A stretch of DNA of 64,000 nucleotides. Origin: Candidatus Hydrogenedentota bacterium. GTDB lineage: Bacteria > Hydrogenedentota > Hydrogenedentia > Hydrogenedentales > CAITNO01. The stretch covers positions 23,281 through 87,280 of the forward strand of contig CAITNO010000027.1 in the NCBI GenBank assembly GCA_903893795.1. The letters are read 5' to 3'. The position numbers and the translations under genes are program-made. The notes beneath the pieces are model-generated. The model was not told the origin of the DNA and ran no database searches. It saw only the letters and a program-made list of their open reading frames with translations. The number at the start of each line of letters is the position of its first letter. Within the stretch, counting starts at the first letter, position 1. Below are positions 1 to 7,641 of this stretch, piece by piece.

Positions 1-960
1 CTGCTGCGCATGCGCGAAGAGCTGCACCACGTGGTGGTCGGCCAGGAAGAGGCCATCGGCGCCATGACCCGCGCGATCCAGCGGTCGCGCTCGGGCCTGC
101 GCAACCGCAACAGGCCCGTCGGCTCCTTCCTCTTCCTCGGACCCACCGGCGTGGGCAAAACCCTGCTGGCCAAAGCGCTGGCCGAGTTCCTCTTTGGCAA
201 CCAGGAGGCGCTCATCACGGTGGACATGTCGGAGTACATGGAGAAATTTGCCGTGTCGCGCCTGGCGGGCGCGCCTCCGGGCTATATCGGCTATGACCAG
301 GGTGGCCAGTTGACCGAGCAGGTGCGCAGGCGCCCCTATTCGGTGGTGCTCTTCGACGAAATCGAAAAGGCCCATCCGGACGTGTTCAATGCGCTGCTTC
401 AGGTGCTGGAGGAGGGTCACATGACCGATTCCACGGGCCGGAAGGTGGATTTCCGGAACACCGTGGTCATTATGACCTCCAACGCGGGTGCGCGCCGCAT
501 CGGAAAGAGCACCACGCTGGGCTTTCACAGCGAGGAGGCGGGCGAGGCGCACACGCGCATGAAGGACCGGGTGGTGGACGAGGCGCGCAAGACCTTCAAT
601 CCCGAATTCCTTAACAGAATTGACGAAATTCTCGTTTTCCACCGCCTGAACCGGGAGCAACTGCTCCAAATTGTTGACTTTCAGGTCAAAGAAGTGATAG
701 ATCGGGTGGCGGAGCAAAGCGTCCAATTGGTCCTTTCCGCTGAGTCAAAGGACTTTTTGGTGCGCGTGGGCAGCAGTGAAGAGTATGGCGCCCGGCCGTT
801 GCGCCGGGCAGTGCAGCAGTACGTGGAAGACCCCCTGGCCGAAATTTTGCTCCGTGGGGGGTTCGAAAGCAACGGAACATTGGTTGTGCGACCGTCGGAC
901 ATAGGCGACCGCCTTGTGTTTGATTCGGGCGCACCTGCCACGGAAGGTTTAAGCAATTGA
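1..960 (+). CDS. clpC: ClpC-type AAA+ unfoldase, C-terminal D2 module (5' end outside window)
   Basis: The reading frame is open to the left window edge, so only the second ATPase module of a Hsp100/Clp unfoldase is present. Counting from the ATG at 10, it has Walker A GPTGVGKT (44-51), the pore loop GYIGY (91-95), Walker B VVLFDE (112-117), sensor 1 TSN (156-158), the arginine-finger stretch FLNRID (about 200-205) and sensor 2 GARPLRR (260-266). The sequence between sensor 1 and the arginine finger looks more like ClpC than ClpB. By family knowledge it unfolds substrates for ClpP. Its TGA overlaps the TTG start of bamA (ATTGA), suggesting translational coupling of a proteostasis gene to outer-membrane assembly. 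Confidence 0.9.
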   Translation: MLRMREELHHVVVGQEEAIGAMTRAIQRSRSGLRNRNRPVGSFLFLGPTGVGKTLLAKALAEFLFGNQEALITVDMSEYMEKFAVSRLAGAPPGYIGYDQGGQLTEQVRRRPYSVVLFDEIEKAHPDVFNALLQVLEEGHMTDSTGRKVDFRNTVVIMTSNAGARRIGKSTTLGFHSEEAGEAHTRMKDRVVDEARKTFNPEFLNRIDEILVFHRLNREQLLQIVDFQVKEVIDRVAEQSVQLVLSAESKDFLVRVGSSEEYGARPLRRAVQQYVEDPLAEILLRGGFESNGTLVVRPSDIGDRLVFDSGAPATEGLSN

Positions 961-3281
961 AAACCAGCTACATAGGCCTCGCCATTGCACTTTGCTGCGC
1001 GGCACTTGGCGCCGTGGCCCAAGAGTTTGCGGGCAAGAACGTCAACGAGATTCGCATCGACGGTCTTGAACGCGTCAGCGACCAGGTGGTTCGCGCCAAG
1101 CTGGAGTCCAAGCCCGATGCCCCCTTCACCCAGGCCATGGTGTCGCGCGACGTGCGCCGGCTTTATGAACTGGGCTTCTTCAACACCGTGAACGCAGGCG
1201 TCGCCGACGTGGGCGGCAAGGTGGTGCTCACCTTCGTCGTGCAGGAAAAGCGGGTGATTGAAGAGGTTCGGATCATCGGCAACAAGAAGATCAAGGACCG
1301 CGCCATCCGCGGCGCGCTCAAAATGCGCGAGGGCAGTTCCTTTGTGCCCGAGTCCTATGAGGACGAGCGCAAGGCCGTGCTGGGCCTCTACGAGGCCAAG
1401 GGCTATGCCAACACGACGGTGGACGCGGTCGCCGAGAACATCGGACCGTCGCGCGTGCGCCTCATCTACACCATCACCGAGGGGCGCAAGGCCCGCATCC
1501 ACAGCATCAAATTCGTGGGCAACGAGGCGCTGACCGACCACCGCCTGCGCAAGATCATGAAGACCAAGAAGTCCTGGTGGTTCCTCGGCGGCAAGTATGA
1601 GGAGGCCAAGTTTGAGGCCGATCTGGCCGGCATCGTGGACGAATACGGCAACCGCGGCCGCCTTGAGGCGCAGGTTCCCAAGACCGACCTGGTCTACACC
1701 GACAACGGCAAGGGCATCGACGTCACCGTCTACATTCAAGAGGGTCCCGAGTACAAGATGGACACCCTCGACATCGCCAACAACAAGGTGTTTGACGATG
1801 ACGAAATGATGAAGCTTGCCAAAGTGAAGCCGGGCGACGTGCACAACAAGGGCCAGGTGGCCAAGGACGTGCAGTCCCTGCAGAAGAGCTACCAGAGCAG
1901 CGGCTACGTGGACGCCGTGATTGCGCCGCAGGTCACGCTCAACCGCGACACGAAGACGACGCGCGTGGTGTACAACCTTTCCGAGGGCGACCTCAAGTAC
2001 ATCCGCGAAATCCGCGTCACGGGCAACAACGTCACCAAGGATGAAATTGTCCGCCGCCAGATGCTGCTGATCCCGGGCGAGCGCTACGACGGCGCCGCGG
2101 TCGAGGAAAGCAAGCAGCGCCTGGACAACACACGCTTCTTTGAGTCCGTGCGCCTCACGCTCGACGACCCGACGGGCAAGGACGCCAACACGCTGTTCAG
2201 CGACATGCTGGTCGACGTGGACGAGGGCAAGACGGGCACCTTCAATTTCGGCGGCGGTTTCAGCACCGAAGACGGCATCGGCGGATTCGGCGAACTGCGC
2301 CTGACCAACTTCGACATCACAAACTGGCCGACCTTCTCGGGCGGCGGACAGCAGTTGCGCCTGCGGCTCAACAAGAGCCAGCGCCGCGACCAGTACTCCA
2401 TCAGCTTCACCGAGCCGGAGTTCCTGGGATATCCCATCATGCTGGGTGTGGACGCCTTTGACGAGACCTACCAGGTCCGCGGCGGCCAGGACTACAACGA
2501 GACCACCAAGGGCGGCCAGCTTCGCTTCGGCAAGTCCCTGTCGCCCTATGTGCAGGCAAGCGTCGGCCTGCTGTACGAGGACGTGAGTATTTCCGGCCTG
2601 CCCTGGTACTCCAACCGGGAAATCCGGTCGCAGGAAGGCTCCTCGACCACGATTGCCATCCGTCCGCAGATTGAGCGCAACACGCTCGACAACAAGTACG
2701 ACCCGACCAAGGGCTCGTGGCACATCCTTTCCCTCGAACTGGCAGGTCTTGGCGGCGACAATCATTTTGGCAAGCTGGAACAGGACTCGACCTGGTACAA
2801 GCCCATATCGGACGGCCAGAAATGGGTGCTGTCGCTGCGCGCGCGCAACGGCGTCATGGAGTCCTACGGCAGTTCGGACGAGGTTCCCCTGCAGGACCGT
2901 TTCTATGCGGGCGGCACCAACACGGTGCGCGGCTATGAAAACCGCGGAATCGGTCCCAAAGTGCGCAAGTACGAGGTCGCTGGCATAACCTGGGGCGACA
3001 ACTTCGCGGTCGGCGGCAACCTGCGCATGCTCTACAACGTGGAAGCCAAGTACAAGATTACCAAAGAGTTGCGGGTCTACGGCTTTGTGGATGCCGGCGG
3101 CGTCTGGAAGGACGTGGGCGACTTCAGCTTCGGCGACTTCCGCTACAGCGCGGGCGTGGGCCTTGGATTCAATGTGCCCATGCTCGGACCCATCCGGGTG
3201 GATTACGGCTTCCCGCTCAATCCGGACAACACGCAGAGCAGCAGCGGCCGGTTGCATCTGGCCACGGGGTACAAGTTCTAG
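957..3281 (+). CDS. bamA: Outer membrane protein assembly factor BamA (Omp85)
   Basis: 774 aa. An N-terminal signal peptide ends near AVAQ (about residue 22). POTRA-type repeats follow to roughly residue 420, visible as recurring stretches such as VRIIGNKKIKDRAIRG and IRVTGNNVTKDEIV, then a C-terminal 16-strand Omp85 barrel. The conserved barrel motif VRGYE is at 657-661 and the protein ends in Phe, as outer-membrane barrels do. It inserts beta-barrel proteins into the outer membrane. The TTG start at 957 lies inside the clpC stop and is preceded by GGAAGG (942-947) with 9-nt spacing. The order bamA-skp-lpxD is the classic one in diderm bacteria, supporting the call. Confidence 0.97.
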   Translation: MKTSYIGLAIALCCAALGAVAQEFAGKNVNEIRIDGLERVSDQVVRAKLESKPDAPFTQAMVSRDVRRLYELGFFNTVNAGVADVGGKVVLTFVVQEKRVIEEVRIIGNKKIKDRAIRGALKMREGSSFVPESYEDERKAVLGLYEAKGYANTTVDAVAENIGPSRVRLIYTITEGRKARIHSIKFVGNEALTDHRLRKIMKTKKSWWFLGGKYEEAKFEADLAGIVDEYGNRGRLEAQVPKTDLVYTDNGKGIDVTVYIQEGPEYKMDTLDIANNKVFDDDEMMKLAKVKPGDVHNKGQVAKDVQSLQKSYQSSGYVDAVIAPQVTLNRDTKTTRVVYNLSEGDLKYIREIRVTGNNVTKDEIVRRQMLLIPGERYDGAAVEESKQRLDNTRFFESVRLTLDDPTGKDANTLFSDMLVDVDEGKTGTFNFGGGFSTEDGIGGFGELRLTNFDITNWPTFSGGGQQLRLRLNKSQRRDQYSISFTEPEFLGYPIMLGVDAFDETYQVRGGQDYNETTKGGQLRFGKSLSPYVQASVGLLYEDVSISGLPWYSNREIRSQEGSSTTIAIRPQIERNTLDNKYDPTKGSWHILSLELAGLGGDNHFGKLEQDSTWYKPISDGQKWVLSLRARNGVMESYGSSDEVPLQDRFYAGGTNTVRGYENRGIGPKVRKYEVAGITWGDNFAVGGNLRMLYNVEAKYKITKELRVYGFVDAGGVWKDVGDFSFGDFRYSAGVGLGFNVPMLGPIRVDYGFPLNPDNTQSSSGRLHLATGYKF

Positions 3282-3307
3282 GCCTTTGCCGAGAGAGTTT
3301 CAGGGGC

Positions 3308-3339
3308 GCATGAATCCGGGTGAAAACCCACTTTCATGC
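3308..3339 (+). other. Stem-loop between bamA and skp
   Basis: GCATGAA (3308-3314) pairs perfectly with TTCATGC (3333-3339), and an inner GGGT/ACCC stem closes a GAAA loop. It begins 27 nt after the bamA stop. No T-run follows, so it is either a weak terminator or an mRNA-stability hairpin ahead of the skp promoter. Confidence 0.5.
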
Positions 3340-3361
3340 CCTCCTTCCTTCCGGGGCCGTT

Positions 3362-3390
3362 TTGCGCGGCTTTGGAAGGAGTGGTATACT
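3362..3390 (+). promoter_or_regulatory. Possible sigma70 promoter for skp
   Basis: TATACT at 3385-3390 matches the -10 consensus in 5 of 6 positions. TTGCGC at 3362-3367 sits 17 bp upstream but matches the -35 consensus only in TTG. It would give a leader of about 85 nt before the skp start. Confidence 0.4.
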
Positions 3391-3482
3391 GGCTTCCCAC
3401 AATCGGAAACGATCAAGCTCCGCGGCATGACCGCCCGGACCCTATAGTTTTCGCGGACAACTCAGAAGAAAAGGATAGTATC

Positions 3483-4088
3483 GTGTCACACTTTTTTGTG
3501 AAGAAAACGACCTCGCTGACCGTCCTGTTCGCTTTCGGTGCCGCCATTGCCGCCCTGACCCTTGCGGGCGCCCCGGCCTATGCCCAGAATAGGAACAATG
3601 CTTCCGCTCAGGCCGCGCCTTCCGCATCCGGCGGCGCCGGTTACCGCATTGCCGTGGTCGATATGGCCAAGCTGATGAAGGACTACAAGAAACGCGAGCA
3701 GAAGTACGCGGACCTGCAGAAGGACGTGGACAAGATGCAGGGCGAAATCGACATCAAGCAGAAGGGCATCGAGGAGGCCCGCAAGGCCTACGAGTCCAAC
3801 CGCGACACCATGACCGAAGAGCAGCGCTCCGCCGCCCGCCTCAAGATCGAAAACGACATCTCCGCCTACAAGAGCGAGCTGGAAAAGCGCCAGCGCACCA
3901 TCGACTCCAACGAGGAAACCGTGCTCAAGGAAGTTGTGGAAGACATCACGAAGGTCATCACCGGGGTTGCCGAAAAGGAAAGCTACCACCTGGTGCTCAA
4001 TTCCAGCGGCGGCCCGCGCGGCAGCGTGATCTACAGCAGTGCGACCATCGACATCACCCCGACCGTGCTGGGACTGTTGAACAAATAA
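3483..4088 (+). CDS. skp: Periplasmic chaperone Skp (OmpH family)
   Basis: 201 aa from GTG 3483, chosen because AAGGA (3471-3475) lies 7 nt upstream; an upstream ATG at 3336 would place extra residues before the signal peptide. A signal peptide ends at AYAQ (about residue 35). The mature part opens with a beta strand (YRIAVVDM), continues as a charged helical coiled coil (about 70-150) and closes with a strand-rich region, which is the Skp/OmpH layout. The protein holds unfolded outer-membrane proteins for BamA. Somewhat longer than E. coli Skp because of a low-complexity linker after the signal peptide. Confidence 0.92.
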   Translation: MSHFFVKKTTSLTVLFAFGAAIAALTLAGAPAYAQNRNNASAQAAPSASGGAGYRIAVVDMAKLMKDYKKREQKYADLQKDVDKMQGEIDIKQKGIEEARKAYESNRDTMTEEQRSAARLKIENDISAYKSELEKRQRTIDSNEETVLKEVVEDITKVITGVAEKESYHLVLNSSGGPRGSVIYSSATIDITPTVLGLLNK

Positions 4089-4133
4089 GCCTCTGCGGGC
4101 GGCCGCATTGAGCCCCCGCACGGCACTCGTACG

Positions 4134-5174
4134 ATGGGAATGACCGTCGGTGAAATAGCGCGCCTTTTGGGCGGCACGGTTCAGGGCGATCCCGCCACTG
4201 AAATCACGGGCGTCAATGGACTGCAGGAAGCGGAACCGGGCGACCTGTGCTTCGTGCGCAACGACAGTTTCCTTCCCAAGCTGGCCGAGACGAAAGCCTC
4301 GGCGGCGCTCATTTCCAAAGCGGTTGAACCCCTGCCCCTGTCCGCCGCCATTGTGGTGGACGCACCCGAACAGGCCTTTGTGCGGGTCCTGCAGCTTTTC
4401 GCCGCCGAGCAGTCGCCCCGCCCTGCGGCGGGTGTGCATGAGCGTGCCTGCGTGGCTCCCGGCGCGGTGCTCGGCGAGGGCGTCTCCGTCGGCCCGGGGG
4501 CCTGTGTCGAAGAAGGCGCATCCCTTGGGGACCGCGTGGTGCTGTATCCCGGCGTGTATATCGGCCGGGGCAGTGAAATCGGCCCGGACACCATAATCTA
4601 TCCCAACGCGGTCATCCGTGAGGGTGTCAGGATCGGAGCGCGGTGTGTGCTGCACGCGGGCGTCTGCATCGGCAGCGACGGTTTTGGCTTTGTGCCCATG
4701 GGCGGCGTGTGGGTCAAAATACCCCAGGTTGGCAGGGTTGAGATTGGCGACGACGTCGAGATCGGCAGCAATACCGCCGTGGACCGGGCCACCTTTGGTG
4801 TTACCAAAATCGGAAACGGCGTAAAAGTTGACAATTTGGTGCAAATAGGCCACAATGTGCAGATCGGTGAACACAGCGTCATCGCCGGGATGGCGGGTGT
4901 GGCCGGAAGCACGGTGATTGGCCGTCAAGTGCGCATAGGCGCGTCGGCCGGCATCACCGGCCATATCACGCTCGGAGACGGCGCAAGTGTGGCCGCCAGA
5001 AGCGGTGTCACCCGTTCCGTGGCGCCCGGTCAAGTGGTTTCAGGGTTCCCGGCAATGGATCATGCACAGCAACGGCGCGTGATGGTCGTGCAGGCAAAGC
5101 TTCCCGAACTCGCAAAGCGGGTCAGGGAACTCGAGGCACGGCTGGCTGCGCTGGAAGACAACAAAGAATTATGA
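4134..5174 (+). CDS. lpxD: UDP-3-O-(3-hydroxyacyl)glucosamine N-acyltransferase LpxD
   Basis: 346 aa, the usual LpxD length. It adds the second 3-hydroxyacyl chain in lipid A synthesis, using acyl-ACP, in the cytoplasm. An N-terminal uridine-binding domain (1-100) is followed by a left-handed beta-helix of hexapeptide repeats (about 105-325). The catalytic His is H240 in IGHNVQIG. A C-terminal helix completes the trimer-forming fold. The start is ATG 4134 (ATG 4140 is possible; neither has a clear ribosome-binding site). Its stop overlaps the start of lpxC-fabZ by ATGA, so the two steps of lipid A synthesis are coupled. Confidence 0.96.
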   Translation: MGMTVGEIARLLGGTVQGDPATEITGVNGLQEAEPGDLCFVRNDSFLPKLAETKASAALISKAVEPLPLSAAIVVDAPEQAFVRVLQLFAAEQSPRPAAGVHERACVAPGAVLGEGVSVGPGACVEEGASLGDRVVLYPGVYIGRGSEIGPDTIIYPNAVIREGVRIGARCVLHAGVCIGSDGFGFVPMGGVWVKIPQVGRVEIGDDVEIGSNTAVDRATFGVTKIGNGVKVDNLVQIGHNVQIGEHSVIAGMAGVAGSTVIGRQVRIGASAGITGHITLGDGASVAARSGVTRSVAPGQVVSGFPAMDHAQQRRVMVVQAKLPELAKRVRELEARLAALEDNKEL

Positions 5175-6493
5175 AACAACGGACGATCGCCGAACCGGCC
5201 TCCTACTCCGGTGTCGGATTGCATACGGGAAGTTTGACCACGGTCACTTTCAGGCCTGCCCCGCCTGACAGCGGCATTGTGTTCGTGCGCACCGACCTCG
5301 AGGATCGCCCGGTCATTCCCGCCATACTCGACCATGTGGTCGATGTGTCCCGCGGCACGACCATCGGCATCGGCGCGGCCACGGTGCACACCATCGAGCA
5401 CGCCATGGCGGCGCTCGTGGGCACCGGGATTGACAACGTCATCGTCGAGGTGGACGCAGATGAGATTCCCAACGGCGACGGCAGCGCGATGCCCGCGCTG
5501 AACGCCCTGCTCAAGGCGGGCGTGGTGGAGCAGGACAGCGAAAAGCTCTACATCACCGTCGATCATCCGGTCTACTACCGCAAGGACGACGTGACCCTCA
5601 GCATTCTCCCCTCGGACGAACTGCGCGTCACCATGACCATCGCCTACGCCCACAAGGCCATCGGCACCCAGTACGCCTCCTTCGTCATCAACGAGGAAAC
5701 TTTCCGCAATGAAATCGCCCCGGCGCGCACCTTCTGCTTCCTGCGCGAGGTGAAGATGCTGCAGGAGGCCGGCCTGATCCAGGGTGGCAGCCTCGAATCG
5801 GCCGTGGTCATCGGTGATGACGGGATTCTCAACGACGACCTCCATTTCCCGGACGAATTCGTCCGGCACAAAATTCTCGACCTGCTCGGCGACACCTATC
5901 TGCTCGGCCGCCCGCTCAAGGGCCACATCATCGGCGTGAAGTGCGGCCATGAAAAGAACGTCATGTTCTCCAAGCAGATCAAGAAGGTCTACCTGAGCGA
6001 CCGAGCCGGCGCCGGCCTTCAGGACTGCAGCCCCGCCTCGAAACGCAAGCCGCCCGCGCTCGACGTCAACAAGATCATGAAGATCCTGCCCCACCGCTAC
6101 CCCTTCCTGCTGGTGGACCGCATTCTCTCCTTCGAACCGATGAAGGAGGTGGTGGGCATCAAGAACGTCACCGTCAACGAGCCCTTCTTCCAGGGCCACT
6201 GGCCCGATGTTCCCGTGATGCCCGGCGTGCTCATCATCGAGGCCATGGCGCAGGTCAGTTCCATGCTCTTCTTCGGTGAAAACGGCGAGCCCAACGGGCA
6301 TTTGGCCTTCCTCACCGGCATTGAAAAGGCACGCTTCCGCCACACCGTCGTGCCCGGTGACCAGTTGGTCATCAAGGCCGAAATGATGAATTTCAGCCAC
6401 AACGACTGCAAAGTGCGCGCCACCGCCCTGGTGGACGATGTTGTGGCCGCCGAGGCCGTCATGAGCTTCGGCCTTATGCAGATTGAGGAATAG
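5171..6493 (+). CDS. lpxC/fabZ: Bifunctional UDP-3-O-acyl-GlcNAc deacetylase / 3-hydroxyacyl-ACP dehydratase (LpxC-FabZ fusion)
   Basis: 440 aa, two enzymes in one chain. Residues 1-285 are LpxC, the committed zinc deacetylase of lipid A synthesis: zinc ligands H77 (IEH), H233 and D237 (HKILD), general base H260 (CGHEKN), and the NGDGSA loop at 101-106. After a short linker, residues 298-440 are FabZ: PHRYPFLLVDR (307-317), catalytic H343 in FFQGHWP and E357 in GVLIIEAMAQ, the usual 14 residues apart. Such fusions are known in Bacteroidetes/Chlorobi and some PVC-related lineages. Joining the two puts lipid A commitment and fatty-acid elongation, which compete for hydroxyacyl-ACP, under one expression signal. 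Confidence 0.96.
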   Translation: MKQRTIAEPASYSGVGLHTGSLTTVTFRPAPPDSGIVFVRTDLEDRPVIPAILDHVVDVSRGTTIGIGAATVHTIEHAMAALVGTGIDNVIVEVDADEIPNGDGSAMPALNALLKAGVVEQDSEKLYITVDHPVYYRKDDVTLSILPSDELRVTMTIAYAHKAIGTQYASFVINEETFRNEIAPARTFCFLREVKMLQEAGLIQGGSLESAVVIGDDGILNDDLHFPDEFVRHKILDLLGDTYLLGRPLKGHIIGVKCGHEKNVMFSKQIKKVYLSDRAGAGLQDCSPASKRKPPALDVNKIMKILPHRYPFLLVDRILSFEPMKEVVGIKNVTVNEPFFQGHWPDVPVMPGVLIIEAMAQVSSMLFFGENGEPNGHLAFLTGIEKARFRHTVVPGDQLVIKAEMMNFSHNDCKVRATALVDDVVAAEAVMSFGLMQIEE

Positions 6494-6600
6494 TTCCCAG
6501 TATCATTCCCTAGAATTGAGCGGTGCCCGTCCAGAGCGGTTCGCAACGCAGAAACTAGCACCCTGAAGTGTTCTGTTTCTCTGCGGGGAGGACAATGGAG

Positions 6601-7554
6601 ATGCAGTACTTGCTGTTGGCCGCAATCCTTTGGGGAGGTGTTTCTGTAGCGCCAGCGGTCGAACCGAAGCGTGCAACAAAGGAATCACTTGTCGGCACGT
6701 GGGTTAAGGAACGCGCGTCCAACGCCGATGAATTCTACGTGGAATCCTTGAAGTGGGATATCTCCGTAACATTCCAAACTGATGGGAAGTTTGTGTGGCA
6801 TGCCATTCGCAGGGAGCATTTCACGGACAAGAATGGCAAAGATGTTTCGGTAAAAGGCACATATTCGGTAAAGGGTGGCGGGATTACTTACCGATTTGAC
6901 AATCCCTCGCCGGAAGCGTGGAAGGAACTGCCAAAGTTCATTGCGTGCTTCCCCAAGAAAACCGGGGGATACCACGGCACATACTTCATAGATGATGATA
7001 CCCTTTGTCTGTCGGCCGAGAAGATTGGCACCATCTTCGAACGCAAGATCGAGAAAACCGAAACAGCCAAGACCTCCGCATCCGAGGCCGGCAACAAACC
7101 GGTTGATGCGTTCCCGTCGGCCGATTCCAAACCCACAACAACGGGCTCACTCCTTGGGGCTTGGGTCATGACACAAGCAAAGAAGGAAGGCTACGTGTAC
7201 CCTGCGGGTGAGTACTGGGACATAATGGTGAGTTTTCAATCGAATGGTCGCTTTGACTGGCATGCAATTAAGAAATTCCTGCCTTCCGACAATCACGGCA
7301 CAGACGTGTCAGCTACGGGAACTTATTCAATCGATGGTTCTTTGATCACCTATCAATTTGACAAGCCTTCACCGGAAGTATCGGAGCACTTGTCGAAATT
7401 CTTCGACTTTCAGCCTGAACAACTTCGCGGCCAACATGCCTTTCTACTTCCGGGTAGCGCCCTGCTCTTGGCGAATGAGGAGGGCAGATACTGCTTCTAT
7501 TTCATACGGAAAGCGAAAGGGGCAGCAGTGAGTTCCAAGACACAAGGACAATGA
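6601..7554 (+). CDS. Secreted protein of unknown function with an internal duplication
   Basis: 317 aa from ATG 6601, placed 8 nt after GGAGGA (6587-6592); ATG 6595 is too close to that site. A short signal peptide (MQYLLLAAILWGG) leads to two homologous units, about 31-146 and 184-300, each starting GTW/GAW and carrying VTFQTDGKF / VSFQSNGRF, WHAI, GTYS and ITYRFDNPSPE / ITYQFDKPSPE. The units look like small beta-barrel (lipocalin-like) domains, but no catalytic residues can be named. Base composition is less GC-rich than the neighbours, as in the gene at 58622. It stands alone between the lipid A operon and a convergent hydrolase gene. Confidence 0.75.
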   Translation: MQYLLLAAILWGGVSVAPAVEPKRATKESLVGTWVKERASNADEFYVESLKWDISVTFQTDGKFVWHAIRREHFTDKNGKDVSVKGTYSVKGGGITYRFDNPSPEAWKELPKFIACFPKKTGGYHGTYFIDDDTLCLSAEKIGTIFERKIEKTETAKTSASEAGNKPVDAFPSADSKPTTTGSLLGAWVMTQAKKEGYVYPAGEYWDIMVSFQSNGRFDWHAIKKFLPSDNHGTDVSATGTYSIDGSLITYQFDKPSPEVSEHLSKFFDFQPEQLRGQHAFLLPGSALLLANEEGRYCFYFIRKAKGAAVSSKTQGQ

Positions 7555-7641
7555 GACCCTCCTCAGGTTCATCGTGCCTGATTTGTTATGCGCCCTGGGC
7601 CAGCAGAAACGGAGCATCTTCAATCTTGTCGTGTTTGTTTT

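Noticed and set aside
681..3257. 858-aa open frame on the minus strand across bamA
   Set aside because: Shadow of bamA in high-GC DNA; low-complexity His/Val/Leu/Ala translation with no domain, while the plus strand encodes an unmistakable BamA.
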